Positions 45,799-54,653 of a DNA stretch of 64,000 nt are shown here, in pieces; the stretch's first letter is position 1; each line of letters opens with the position of its first letter. A program made the position numbers and the translations under genes. The notes below the pieces were generated by a model. It did no database searches and was not told the DNA's origin. It saw nothing but the letters and a program-made list of their open reading frames with translations. Origin of the DNA: Tamlana carrageenivorans (GTDB taxonomy: Bacteria > Bacteroidota > Bacteroidia > Flavobacteriales > Flavobacteriaceae); the NCBI RefSeq assembly GCF_002893765.1, contig NZ_CP025938.1, forward strand, positions 3,863,501 to 3,927,500, read 5' to 3'.

Positions 45799-46296
45799 AT
45801 GGCCACAGTAACATTAAAAGGAAACGACATACATACATCGGGAAACCTACCAGAAGTAGGATCTCAAGCCCCTGATTTTACATTAACAGGAACCGATTTA
45901 TCTTCTAAAAGCTTAAGTGATTTTGCTGGAAGTAAAGTGGTTTTAAATATTTTTCCTAGCGTTGACACAGGAACCTGTGCGCAATCGGTAAGAACCTTTA
46001 ACAAAGAAGCTAGTAATTTAGAAAACACTAAAGTGCTTTGTATTTCGCGCGATTTACCCTTTGCTCAGGGGCGATTTTGCGGTGCTGAAGGCCTGGATAA
46101 TGTGATTAGTTTATCAGACTTTAAAGATGGAAGTTTTGGTAAATCATACGGTTTAAACTTTGTTGATGGTCCATTAGAGGCCTTACATTCGCGTTGCGTT
46201 ATTGTTTTAGATGAAAATGGTGTTGTAAAACATACCGAGCAAGTTAGTGAAACGGTTGATGAGCCTAATTACAAAGCTGCTTTAGAAGCGCTTTAA
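45799..46296 (+). CDS. tpx: Thiol peroxidase
   Basis: A 165-residue atypical 2-Cys peroxiredoxin of the Tpx family. FPSVDTGTCAQSVRTFN carries the peroxidatic Cys60 with its Thr and Arg partners, and AQGRFCGAEG the resolving Cys94. It reduces hydrogen peroxide and alkyl hydroperoxides using thioredoxin. Full length with no leader. It is divergent from katG and is followed after 1 base by the diacylglycerol kinase gene. Confidence 0.93.
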   Translation: MATVTLKGNDIHTSGNLPEVGSQAPDFTLTGTDLSSKSLSDFAGSKVVLNIFPSVDTGTCAQSVRTFNKEASNLENTKVLCISRDLPFAQGRFCGAEGLDNVISLSDFKDGSFGKSYGLNFVDGPLEALHSRCVIVLDENGVVKHTEQVSETVDEPNYKAALEAL

Positions 46297-46297
46297 A

Positions 46298-46666
46298 ATG
46301 CATAACAAAGAATCACTTTTAAAAAACCGATTAAAAAGTGTTGGTTACGCCTTTAAGGGCGCTGTTTATTTACTAAAAACGGAAGCGAGTATTAAAATTC
46401 AATGCGCTATCGCCTTAATTGCAACCCTATTCGGATTTATTTTTAATATTTCAACCTACGAATGGATGGCACAAATCCTTTCTATCGGACTCGTTATGAG
46501 CATGGAAGGCATAAACACCTCTATTGAAGAAATAGCAAATTTTATTCACCCCGAACAACATTCTAAAATTGGTTTGATTAAAGATATCGCTGCAGGGGCT
46601 GTTTTTATAGCCTCTGTTTTTGCTTGTATCATTGGATTAATCATCTACCTTCCTAAGTTTTTTTAA
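46298..46666 (+). CDS. Diacylglycerol/undecaprenol kinase family protein
   Basis: A 122-residue integral membrane protein with three helices (about 34-50, 55-72 and 96-116). The DgkA family motifs are visible: Glu and Asn in MEGINTSIEEIANFI (residues about 70-84) and KDIAAGAVFIAS (about 93-104). Gram-positive-like members phosphorylate undecaprenol; others diacylglycerol. Substrate cannot be told here. It starts 1 base after tpx and is clearly cotranscribed with it. Confidence 0.9.
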   Translation: MHNKESLLKNRLKSVGYAFKGAVYLLKTEASIKIQCAIALIATLFGFIFNISTYEWMAQILSIGLVMSMEGINTSIEEIANFIHPEQHSKIGLIKDIAAGAVFIASVFACIIGLIIYLPKFF

Positions 46667-46776
46667 ATACTTTTACCTCTAGGATAAACGTTAGTAATTT
46701 GTATTTTTGTTGCTTTGTGAAAACATGATAGAGCAGCATGTATTTTAGTATTACATTTTGAATCAAAAACGCATTA

Positions 46777-49188
46777 ATGGCTAAAAGCAAACCCAAAACT
46801 AAAAAAGCACCTAGAAAGAAATTTAAAATGCCTAATTTTAAGTTATCTAGCCAGCAAAAACTGGTATTAGGTAGCTTTCTTGTTATTAGTGGTTTACTTA
46901 TTTGTATTGCTTTTATATCGCATTTATTTACAGGTAAAATTGATCAAAGTGCTTTGTCTGAATTTGCTTCTCGCCATGTTAAAACAAAAAACTGGCTAAG
47001 TAAATTTGGCGCTTGGCTAAGCGATTTATTCATTCAACGTGGCTTTGGTATTTCTTCATTTATATTCTCAGGTTTAGTTTTTCTTTCTGGCGTATTTGTT
47101 TTAATGAATTTAAGCATCAGTAAGCTTCGTAAACATTGGTTTTGGGGCATATTTATTATCATTTGGATATCCATTTTATTCGGATTTTTCGGTGATAAAA
47201 ATGATGTTTTAGGTGGTACTATAGGTTTTGAAGTTAATAGCTATTTACAAGATTACATTGGTAAAACAGGTACAGTTCTATTGCTAATTTTTGGACTCAT
47301 CACCTACTTAGCCATTCGTTTTAAAGTCACGTTTGAAAGCATTATTAATGTGTTCAAATCGGCTAAAAAAGACATCTCGGACGAACTTTCAAGTAACGCA
47401 GAAAACCAAGTTGTCCCTTTAAATAATAATTTAACTGAAGAAGCCGAAGCTATTAAAGAAGCTTATAAAGGATCGCTAGACGAAACAGAAAGTAAAGAAG
47501 AGGTTGAGGAAAAAGTAGCTGTTACCACATTAAAACCTGAAGTAGCTTCTACATCATTTGAAGTTAAAGTCACTGAGGAAGAGTCTGAAGAGGACGACCC
47601 TTCCCTAGAAATTAAAGTGGAAGAAGTTAAAGAAGAACTTTCTGAAACCGATAATTTAGCCAATAAACTGGTTGAAGATTTTGGACAATTCGACCCCACT
47701 TTAGAATTGGGTAAGTTCCAATTTCCAACCCTCGATTTATTAAAAAAATACGACGCCGAAGGCATTAAAATAAATCAAGCAGAACTCGAAGAAAATAAGA
47801 ATAGAATTGTCGATACTTTGAACAATTATAAAATTGGTATCGCAAGTATCAAAGCAACGATTGGGCCTACCGTAACCCTTTATGAAATTGTTCCCGAGGC
47901 TGGAATTCGTATATCTAAAATTAAAAATTTAGAAGACGATATTGCTTTATCACTTTCGGCATTAGGAATTCGTATTATAGCACCAATTCCTGGAAAAGGA
48001 ACTATTGGTATTGAAGTGCCTAACAAAGATTCTACTATTGTATCGATGCGTTCGGTAATCGCCTCTAAAAAGTTTCAAACAACCGATATGCAACTGCCTA
48101 TTGCGCTAGGTAAAACCATTAGTAACGAAACTTTTGTAGTCGATTTAGCTAAAATGCCTCACATGCTTATGGCCGGTGCCACTGGTCAAGGTAAGTCGGT
48201 AGGATTAAATGCTGTTTTAACCTCCTTGCTGTATAAAAAACACCCTGCTGAAGTTAAGTTTGTATTGGTCGATCCTAAAAAGGTTGAGCTTACCTTGTTC
48301 AACAAAATTGAACGTCATTATTTAGCAAAACTTCCAGATAGTGAAGAAGCCATTATCACCGATAACAACAAGGTTATCAATACTCTAAATTCACTTTGTA
48401 TTGAAATGGATAACCGTTATGAACTGCTTAAAAACGCCATGTGTCGTAATATCGCAGAGTATAATGAAAAGTTTAAATCTCGAAAATTAAATCCGAATGA
48501 CGGACATCAATTTTTACCATACATTGTTTTGGTGGTTGATGAGTTTGCCGATTTAATTATGACCGCCGGAAAAGAAGTTGAAACCCCTATTGCGCGATTA
48601 GCCCAATTAGCGCGTGCCATTGGTATTCACTTAATTATCGCCACCCAGCGTCCTTCTGTTAACGTTATTACAGGTATTATTAAAGCGAATTTCCCGGCGC
48701 GTATTGCGTTTAGAGTAACTTCAAAAATTGATTCGCGAACCATTTTAGATGGCTCTGGAGCCGACCAGCTTATTGGACGAGGAGATATGCTTTACACCCA
48801 AGGTAACGATTTAATTCGTGTACAATGTGCCTTTGTAGATACACCTGAAGTAGAACGTATCACCGAATTCATAGGCTCACAAAAAGCTTACCCCGATGCT
48901 TACCTCCTACCCGAATATGTGGGTGAAGAAGATGGCACAAGTCTTGATATAGATATCTCAGACCGAGATAAACTGTTTAAAGATGCCGCGGTCGTTATTG
49001 TAACGGCACAACAAGGTTCGGCATCATTATTACAACGAAAATTAAAATTAGGATATAACCGAGCAGGAAGAATCATCGATCAACTTGAAGCAGCTGGTAT
49101 TGTTGGCCCTTTTGAAGGCAGTAAAGCCAGACAAGTTTTAATCACCGATTTAATCGCTCTTGATGCACACTTAGAAAACGAAATTTAA
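46777..49188 (+). CDS. ftsK: FtsK/SpoIIIE-type DNA translocase
   Basis: An 803-residue protein with a basic N-terminus, four membrane segments (about 27-50, 80-105, 110-130 and 155-175), an acidic linker rich in Glu (about 205-300), and a RecA-like motor. Walker A is GATGQGKSVGLN (about 467-478), Walker B LVVDEFADLI (about 586-595). The C-terminal winged-helix gamma domain (about 735-800; GSASLLQRKLKLGYNRAGRIID) reads the polar DNA signals. It coordinates chromosome dimer resolution with division at the septum. It opens a run with lolA and lptF/G spaced by 11 and 7 bases. Confidence 0.93.
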   Translation: MAKSKPKTKKAPRKKFKMPNFKLSSQQKLVLGSFLVISGLLICIAFISHLFTGKIDQSALSEFASRHVKTKNWLSKFGAWLSDLFIQRGFGISSFIFSGLVFLSGVFVLMNLSISKLRKHWFWGIFIIIWISILFGFFGDKNDVLGGTIGFEVNSYLQDYIGKTGTVLLLIFGLITYLAIRFKVTFESIINVFKSAKKDISDELSSNAENQVVPLNNNLTEEAEAIKEAYKGSLDETESKEEVEEKVAVTTLKPEVASTSFEVKVTEEESEEDDPSLEIKVEEVKEELSETDNLANKLVEDFGQFDPTLELGKFQFPTLDLLKKYDAEGIKINQAELEENKNRIVDTLNNYKIGIASIKATIGPTVTLYEIVPEAGIRISKIKNLEDDIALSLSALGIRIIAPIPGKGTIGIEVPNKDSTIVSMRSVIASKKFQTTDMQLPIALGKTISNETFVVDLAKMPHMLMAGATGQGKSVGLNAVLTSLLYKKHPAEVKFVLVDPKKVELTLFNKIERHYLAKLPDSEEAIITDNNKVINTLNSLCIEMDNRYELLKNAMCRNIAEYNEKFKSRKLNPNDGHQFLPYIVLVVDEFADLIMTAGKEVETPIARLAQLARAIGIHLIIATQRPSVNVITGIIKANFPARIAFRVTSKIDSRTILDGSGADQLIGRGDMLYTQGNDLIRVQCAFVDTPEVERITEFIGSQKAYPDAYLLPEYVGEEDGTSLDIDISDRDKLFKDAAVVIVTAQQGSASLLQRKLKLGYNRAGRIIDQLEAAGIVGPFEGSKARQVLITDLIALDAHLENEI

Positions 49189-49199
49189 TTTCTTAAATC

Positions 49200-49835
49200 A
49201 TGAAAAAATTTATTGTAATACTTATAATCGCCGTCTCTTTTAATGCTTTTGGACAGAGCGATGCTATAACCTTATTAAATCAGGTTTCAAAAAAAATAAA
49301 AAGCTATGACAATATTTCTTTAGACTTTAAATATAGTCTTGAAAATCCTTCAGAAAATATAAAACAAGAAACTAAAGGTGATGTTATTTTACAAGGCGAC
49401 AAATACCGCTTAAATATTTTAGGCGTAACGCAACTATTCGATGGCAAAAAACTTTACAGCATAAGTACCGAAGATGAAGAGGTTACCATATCTTCGCACA
49501 TCGATCAGGACAAAGATGTTGTTACACCAAGTAAAATGCTTTCTTTTTACGAAAGTGGTTACACCTATAAAATGGACATCAAACAGGATATCAAAGGGCG
49601 CAAAATTCAATATATGAAATTAACACCTATCGACTCTAACTCCGAAATCAAGCATATCCTCTTAGGTATTGATGCACAAACAAAGCACATTTACAACCTT
49701 ATTCAAATTGGTAATAATGGTACCCAAACAAAACTTACGGTAAATTCATTTCATACCAATGAGCAATTACCTAATCATGTATTTACTTTTGATGCATCAA
49801 AATACAAAGATTATTACATCAATAATCTAGACTAA
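49200..49835 (+). CDS. LolA-like outer-membrane lipoprotein carrier
   Basis: A 211-residue protein with a signal peptide (about 1-18, ending AFGQ) and the LolA fold: DNISLDFKYSLENP, KGDVILQGDKYRLNILGVTQLFDGKKLYSIS and later beta-strands ending FTFDASKYKDYYINNLD. It would carry lipoproteins through the periplasm, relevant here because the pectin locus encodes several. Eleven bases after ftsK and 7 bases before lptF/G. Confidence 0.88.
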   Translation: MKKFIVILIIAVSFNAFGQSDAITLLNQVSKKIKSYDNISLDFKYSLENPSENIKQETKGDVILQGDKYRLNILGVTQLFDGKKLYSISTEDEEVTISSHIDQDKDVVTPSKMLSFYESGYTYKMDIKQDIKGRKIQYMKLTPIDSNSEIKHILLGIDAQTKHIYNLIQIGNNGTQTKLTVNSFHTNEQLPNHVFTFDASKYKDYYINNLD

Positions 49836-49842
49836 TTAACTT

Positions 49843-51864
49843 GTGAAAATACTAGATCGCTACATACTCACGTCTTATTTGAAAACCTTCATCAGTGTAT
49901 TTTTAATACTTATGATGATTTTTGTTTTACAAACCATCTGGCTATACATTAAAGAGTTGGCTGGAAAGGATTTAGACATTATCGTTATTGTAAAATTTCT
50001 ATTTTACTTTATGCCAAAACTAATTCCGTTGGTACTTCCATTAACCATACTACTGGCTTCCATTATGGTTTTTGGTAGTTTTGCTGAAAATTATGAGTTT
50101 GCAGCCATGAAATCTACAGGAATTTCATTGCAACGTGCCATGTCTGGGTTAAGTATTTTTATTGTTGGTTTAGGTATCGTAACGTTTTTTTTCTCAAATA
50201 ATGTCATTCCCTGGGCAGAATACAACTCGTATAATTTAAGACGCAATATAGCCAAACTAAAACCTGCTATGTTATTGGCGGTTGGTCAGTTTAATGAAAT
50301 GGGCGATTACAACATTAAATTTGACAAAAAACATGGTGATCGCGATCAATTTCTCGATAATGTGACCATTCATATTAAAGGAAGCAATGGAAGAACCAAT
50401 GCCACGGTAATAAAAGCCAAATTAGGTGAGCTAACAAGTAAAGAAGATTCCAATGTGCTTACCCTTATTTTAACCGATGGACATTATTATAATGATGTGA
50501 CCGCAAAAACCTTTAAAGCGCGAGAGAAAAAACCTTTTGTTAAGAGTAATTTTGACAAAAAACTGATGAACATTGACTTATCGAAACTTAATAAAGTAGA
50601 TTTTGACGATAAATCTCAAACCGATAAATACAACATGCTTGATGTTCCTGGTTTGAATAAAGCCATCGACTCTTTAGTACAAAAAAGTGAATCGGACTAT
50701 GAAGGATTTACAAAAAACCTTTATCAGCGTACAGGGTTTATGCGTTACCGAGCGCCTTCCAAAACCATTAATAAAGATTCGGTTTATACTGGTGAAATTT
50801 TAGACATTTTTGATACCAAAACCCAACTGCAATTGGTAGATTTAGCTAATAAATCACTTATTAGCTCCCAACAAATTTTAACTACCAAAGAAAAAAGTCT
50901 TAGAAATTCACAGACTTGGCTTAATAAGCACGTTATTTCTTTACATGAAAAATTTGCCTTGGGCTTTGCATGTATAATTCTGTTTTTCGTAGGCGCACCA
51001 TTAGGAGCCCTAATTAGAAAAGGTGGTATTGGCTTACCAATGGTTATTGCTATTTTACTTTTTTTAACTTATCACTTCATTGGGATTTTCTCAACAAACA
51101 GTGCTAAGAGTGGTGGTTTTAATCCCATTTTGGCCAGTTGGTTTTCAACGCTTATCATGCTCCCATTAGGCATCTTTTTAACCAGACGTGCCACTGCCGA
51201 TCGTGGACTTTTTGAAAGCCAGGGTATTCTAGAACCGCTTAAAAAATTATTCGGAATTAAAATTAAGCCTCAGGAAAAGGACTTGTCAACTTTCAGTACT
51301 GAAACCGATGAGTACACAACTTTAACCACCTATGACAATGCCAAACTTATAGATATCATAAAAAATTACAAACACTACAATTATGATATTAAATATAAAA
51401 ACTCGGCATTAGAGATATTAAATGAAAGAGGCGTTACCAAACAACAATTAAAGTTTACTGGTGAATATTCTGATGAGCGTTTTGATGAAACCATCCGACT
51501 TAAAAACGCATGTGATGAAGATGCTAATCTTGCGCTTATCCTCTATGTATTTTTTACCCCATTAGTATTGGTAGGTAAAATTTTAGAAAACAATCATTAT
51601 GAATCCATTGGAAAAGGCTTATTTATTTCAGGTGTAGTCATTGGAGTGGTATACCTCATTGCGCTTTCACGTTCGTTTATTAGTTTTTCAAACTTCAAAA
51701 AGCATGTGAAAAAGGAAGTTTTTGCCAATTCAATTCTTTACATTTTAGTTGGATTACCACTGTTCTTTATTGTGTATATCGTGCAAAAGCGCATGCTTAA
51801 TAAAGATGTGAAAGAGGATGAAATCCATGATCCGTTAATCCAAGTTTCCAAAAATCAGAATTAA
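49843..51864 (+). CDS. LptF/LptG-family lipopolysaccharide export permease
   Basis: A 673-residue YjgP/YjgQ-type protein starting with GTG. It has two helices near 12-40 and 55-80, a third at about 100-120, a large periplasmic domain (about 130-360), then three more (about 370-450). After these it has an additional 200-residue part with two or three hydrophobic segments (about 555-640), unusual beyond the normal 350-400 residues of LptF/G; this extension is common in Bacteroidota. It extracts lipopolysaccharide from the inner membrane with the LptB ATPase. The single gene may serve as both F and G, or a partner is elsewhere. Confidence 0.9.
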   Translation: MKILDRYILTSYLKTFISVFLILMMIFVLQTIWLYIKELAGKDLDIIVIVKFLFYFMPKLIPLVLPLTILLASIMVFGSFAENYEFAAMKSTGISLQRAMSGLSIFIVGLGIVTFFFSNNVIPWAEYNSYNLRRNIAKLKPAMLLAVGQFNEMGDYNIKFDKKHGDRDQFLDNVTIHIKGSNGRTNATVIKAKLGELTSKEDSNVLTLILTDGHYYNDVTAKTFKAREKKPFVKSNFDKKLMNIDLSKLNKVDFDDKSQTDKYNMLDVPGLNKAIDSLVQKSESDYEGFTKNLYQRTGFMRYRAPSKTINKDSVYTGEILDIFDTKTQLQLVDLANKSLISSQQILTTKEKSLRNSQTWLNKHVISLHEKFALGFACIILFFVGAPLGALIRKGGIGLPMVIAILLFLTYHFIGIFSTNSAKSGGFNPILASWFSTLIMLPLGIFLTRRATADRGLFESQGILEPLKKLFGIKIKPQEKDLSTFSTETDEYTTLTTYDNAKLIDIIKNYKHYNYDIKYKNSALEILNERGVTKQQLKFTGEYSDERFDETIRLKNACDEDANLALILYVFFTPLVLVGKILENNHYESIGKGLFISGVVIGVVYLIALSRSFISFSNFKKHVKKEVFANSILYILVGLPLFFIVYIVQKRMLNKDVKEDEIHDPLIQVSKNQN

Positions 51865-51886
51865 AATAGAGCTGTAATCAAATTGT

Positions 51887-51915
51887 TTGATTTCGATAAA
51901 ATAGCAATATCTTTG
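51887..51915 (+). promoter_or_regulatory. ribBA promoter
   Basis: TTG (51887-51889), an 18-base spacer and TATCTTTG (51908-51915) match the Bacteroidota promoter consensus. The predicted first transcribed base, about 51920-51922, falls at or after the first ATG of the frame, which argues for starting translation at the ATG at 51938. Confidence 0.55.
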
Positions 51916-51919
51916 CAGC

Positions 51920-53086
51920 ATGATATTAGAAGAACCTATGACACAAGATACCACACAAAAAATCAAGCTTGATACCATCCATTCTGCTATTGAAGATATT
52001 AGACATGGTAAAGTTATCATTGTTGTGGATGATGAGAACCGAGAAAATGAAGGTGATTTTTTAGCTGCCGCAGAAAAAATAACGCCTGAGATTATAAATT
52101 TTATGGCCACTCAAGGTCGCGGACTCATTTGTGCACCGCTAACCGAAAATAGATGTAAGGATTTAGACTTACACATGATGGTTAGAAACAACACCGACCA
52201 CATGGAAACGGCATTTACCGTATCGGTTGATTTAAAAGGTAAAGGTGTTACTACAGGGATTTCAGCAGCCGATAGAGCTTTAACCGTTAAAGCCCTTGTT
52301 GACGAAGATACAAAACCGTACGATTTGGCAAGACCAGGTCATATTTTCCCTTTAGTAGCCAAAGAAGGTGGCGTTTTAAGACGTACAGGACATACCGAAG
52401 CTGCTATAGATTTCGCACGATTAGCAGGCCTAAAACCCGCTGGTGTGATTGTTGAAATCATGAATGAAGATGGTACCATGGCAAGACTTCCTCAACTTAT
52501 GGAAGTAGCTAAAAAACATGATATCAAAATTGTATCTATTGAAGATTTGGTTGCTTACCGTATGCAACACGATTCTTTAATTGAGAAAAAGGAAGATTTC
52601 CAAATAGAAACCCGTTTTGGTAGTTTTAGGTTAAGAGCCTACGAACAAACCACAAACAAGCAAATTCATATAGCTTTAACTAAAGGCGTTTGGAAAGCCG
52701 ATGAAGCGGTTTTAACCAGAATCAATTCTACATTAGTTAATAACGATATTTTAGGTACCCTTACCAATAAAGCCGACGATGATTTAAACGCCATGTTCAA
52801 AGTAGTTAATGATGAAGGTAAAGGCGCTATCATCTTTATTAATCAAGAAGCACAATCCATGAATATTCTAAAGCGATTGGCTTACTTGAAAAACCATCAA
52901 GTAGAAAATGAAGTAAGCAAAGCTCCAAAAATTAATATGGATAATAGAGATTTTGGAATTGGTGCTCAAATATTACACGATTTAAACATTCATAAACTGC
53001 GCATAATTTCTAACACACAACAACAAAGTAAGCGTGTAGGTTTAATAGGCTATGGTTTAGAAATCACCGATTATGTAGGATACTAA
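51920..53086 (+). CDS. ribBA: RibBA-type protein: dihydroxybutanone phosphate synthase with degenerate cyclohydrolase domain
   Basis: A 388-residue protein (382 if it starts at the promoter-favoured ATG at 51938). The N-terminal half (about 18-215) is a complete 3,4-dihydroxy-2-butanone 4-phosphate synthase with DDENRENEGDF (metal and substrate Glu/Asp), RPGHIFPLVAKEGGVLRRTGHTEA-type core (about 120-145) and the final Glu region. It makes the four-carbon unit of riboflavin from ribulose 5-phosphate. The C-terminal half aligns with GTP cyclohydrolase II (FGSFRLRAYE; RDFGIGAQILHDL; RVGLIGYGLEI) but lacks the zinc-binding cysteine motif; the half has no Cys at all. Catalysis by that half is therefore unlikely, and a separate RibA would be needed. 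Confidence 0.9.
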   Translation: MILEEPMTQDTTQKIKLDTIHSAIEDIRHGKVIIVVDDENRENEGDFLAAAEKITPEIINFMATQGRGLICAPLTENRCKDLDLHMMVRNNTDHMETAFTVSVDLKGKGVTTGISAADRALTVKALVDEDTKPYDLARPGHIFPLVAKEGGVLRRTGHTEAAIDFARLAGLKPAGVIVEIMNEDGTMARLPQLMEVAKKHDIKIVSIEDLVAYRMQHDSLIEKKEDFQIETRFGSFRLRAYEQTTNKQIHIALTKGVWKADEAVLTRINSTLVNNDILGTLTNKADDDLNAMFKVVNDEGKGAIIFINQEAQSMNILKRLAYLKNHQVENEVSKAPKINMDNRDFGIGAQILHDLNIHKLRIISNTQQQSKRVGLIGYGLEITDYVGY

Positions 53087-53111
53087 CTACATTAAATGTA
53101 CCATATTATTT

Positions 53112-53245
53112 AAAGAGGCTGTTTGAAAAGTCTATATAATTTGATTACTTAGGTAGAGCCTGTCGAAATCCCTATTGTTTTGGTACATGGAGATATTTCG
53201 ACAACCAAATTATGACAACAAATTTACTTTTCAAACGGCCTCTTT
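53112..53245. terminator. Long nested hairpin after ribBA
   Basis: Arms at 53112-53131 (AAAGAGGCTGTTTGAAAAGT) and 53226-53245 match in 19 of 20 positions and enclose about 94 bases. Inner arms TGTCGAAAT/ATTTCGACA pair as well. The right arm ends in a T run (TCTTTTTTT), so it should terminate ribBA transcription. Its size and nested arms resemble a small palindromic repeat element more than a simple terminator. Confidence 0.7.
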
Positions 53246-53249
53246 TTTT

Positions 53250-53258
53250 ATTTTTTAT
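53250..53258. repeat. Putative 9-base target duplication next to tandem IS
   Basis: ATTTTTTAT just before the first DUF4372-type element. The same nine bases lie between the two tandem copies (54645-54653), and GTTTTTTAT after the second. Confidence 0.55.
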
Positions 53259-54644
53259 TATTGTTGTCCGATAAAAAACAGAATTAGCTAAAAAAGCTTT
53301 GGTGTTGGCCTTTTTTATTGATCGCACTCTTTATTTTGAAAACAGAACCTCCTTATGGGTCAAAAAGGCTTAATTGCCCAATGTTTTTGGTTGTAATCTC
53401 TTCCCAATTAGCTTCTGGGTTTTTCAGGAATTTGAACAAATCGATATATGTCATCAAATGGTATCGTATGACGGACATCATATTGGAATAAGCCCAGTTT
53501 CTTTGGGCTTTTCTTTGGATCACAAGCATAATGAGCTGGATTATCAAACTGACCCAGATTTGTATTTCGATGGCATTTTGATTGTCTCCCAAAAAATACT
53601 TTAGCGGAAAGTTCTGTTTAAGCCGCTTGAACATCGTCTCAATCTGCCACCTATTTTTATAGATGTCGGCTATTTTGTCTGCATCAAGATCATAATTATT
53701 AGTGATGAACTCATAAACTTTTTGGTGCTTTTCGTGCCAAAAAGCGATTCTCCTCAGGGAAAAAGCGTTGCCGTTTTTGTCCGTAAGCCCTATTTTTTCG
53801 TCCTTTAGGACAGCATCGTCCACTTTATTGGAGATATCAAACTCTTCAAGGCTTGTATAGCGAGCATTGTCCTTTTGCCGAGTCACAAAGTAAACATCTT
53901 CCAGTGTCCATTTTTGGTATTGCTCATAATCCACATACCCTTTGTCAAAAACCACATAAGAGCCCTTCTTGAGTTCCAGGTCTTTTAAAAAGGTGTGGTC
54001 GTGCGTGGCCGCGCTTGAAAACTTAATCAGACAAGGAACGTCTTCCATGGCGTTTATCATAGTATGCATCTTGATACCTCCTTTCTTTTTGCCGTTGAGC
54101 GGGTTCCTTCCTACACCTTTAAGAATGTCACTAAATAGGGGGATGGTCGAGGAATCAACGATTTTAAGGTTCTTCACTGCAGGTTCTAAGGGTCTGCTGT
54201 CCGATAAAAAGCGATGGTAACGTTTGTAGAGTAAATGATAAATATCGGCAAATACTTCAGAGCTTCTTCTCCTGTTAGCATCTGACAAGGTACTGCGTTT
54301 TGGAAAGTCCGTGAGTCCTAGATGGTTGATCTTTCCCTCGCAGGCAAGCATAATACTGGAAACCTCACGAAGTGAGCTACAGCCACTGATCACGGTAAAT
54401 ACCATAGTGGCCAAATGCTCATAGGTGGTAAACTTTTTGGTATAGCGATCGCTGTTGTGCTTTTTGGCTGTCCGATGAACATCTTTGGGCAAAATGAAAT
54501 TTAATACCTGTTTGATTATGGGGTGTCCGCTAAAGTTTTTACTTTTATTCATATCTTGGATGTGTGATAACTTCAAGATACAAAATAAGCGGGAAATCCT
54601 ATCTTGGAAATCCCGCTTTTTAAATCTTTTATCGGACACTAATG
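53259..54644 (-). mobile_element. IS4-like (DUF4372 transposase) insertion sequence, tandem copy 1
   Basis: Terminal repeats TATTGTTGTCCGATAAAA on the left and CATTAGTGTCCGATAAAA (complement) on the right. The element is about 1386 bases with one transposase gene. A second copy follows directly after a 9-base spacer, with a period of exactly 1395 bases. On the element strand a GC-rich hairpin (AAGCGGGA/TCCCGCTT arms, about 54580-54620) lies just before the transposase start. Confidence 0.85.
53353..54552 (-). CDS. DUF4372/DDE transposase, tandem copy 1
   Basis: Beginning at the ATG at 54552 (MNKSKNFSGHPI) it has 399 residues; the frame extends upstream into the terminal repeat but that part is not needed. 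N-terminal DUF4372-like domain (KHNSDRYTKKFTTYEHLATM) and a DDE_Tnp_1 core: KIVDSSTIPLF (first Asp), VVFDKGYVDYEQY (second Asp) and YKNRWQIETMFKRLKQN (Y-R-W-x-I-E signature, final Glu). It appears intact and differs from copy 2 only by silent changes that I could see. Confidence 0.92.
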   Translation of the reverse strand: MNKSKNFSGHPIIKQVLNFILPKDVHRTAKKHNSDRYTKKFTTYEHLATMVFTVISGCSSLREVSSIMLACEGKINHLGLTDFPKRSTLSDANRRRSSEVFADIYHLLYKRYHRFLSDSRPLEPAVKNLKIVDSSTIPLFSDILKGVGRNPLNGKKKGGIKMHTMINAMEDVPCLIKFSSAATHDHTFLKDLELKKGSYVVFDKGYVDYEQYQKWTLEDVYFVTRQKDNARYTSLEEFDISNKVDDAVLKDEKIGLTDKNGNAFSLRRIAFWHEKHQKVYEFITNNYDLDADKIADIYKNRWQIETMFKRLKQNFPLKYFLGDNQNAIEIQIWVSLIIQLIMLVIQRKAQRNWAYSNMMSVIRYHLMTYIDLFKFLKNPEANWEEITTKNIGQLSLFDP

Positions 54645-54653
54645 ATTTTTTAT
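54645..54653. repeat. Nine-base spacer between tandem IS copies
   Basis: ATTTTTTAT, identical to the bases before copy 1. A single shared 9-base unit between two head-to-tail copies points to tandem duplication of the element plus one target repeat. Confidence 0.65.

Noticed and set aside
51865..51919. FMN riboswitch before ribBA
   Set aside because: The 55-base gap is far too short and lacks the conserved FMN-aptamer blocks; it is filled by a promoter.
53353..54639. Using the longer 428-residue start for the DUF4372 transposases
   Set aside because: The extra 29 residues are encoded by the terminal repeat and a hairpin, start at GTG, and precede the conserved N-terminus at MNKSKNFSG.
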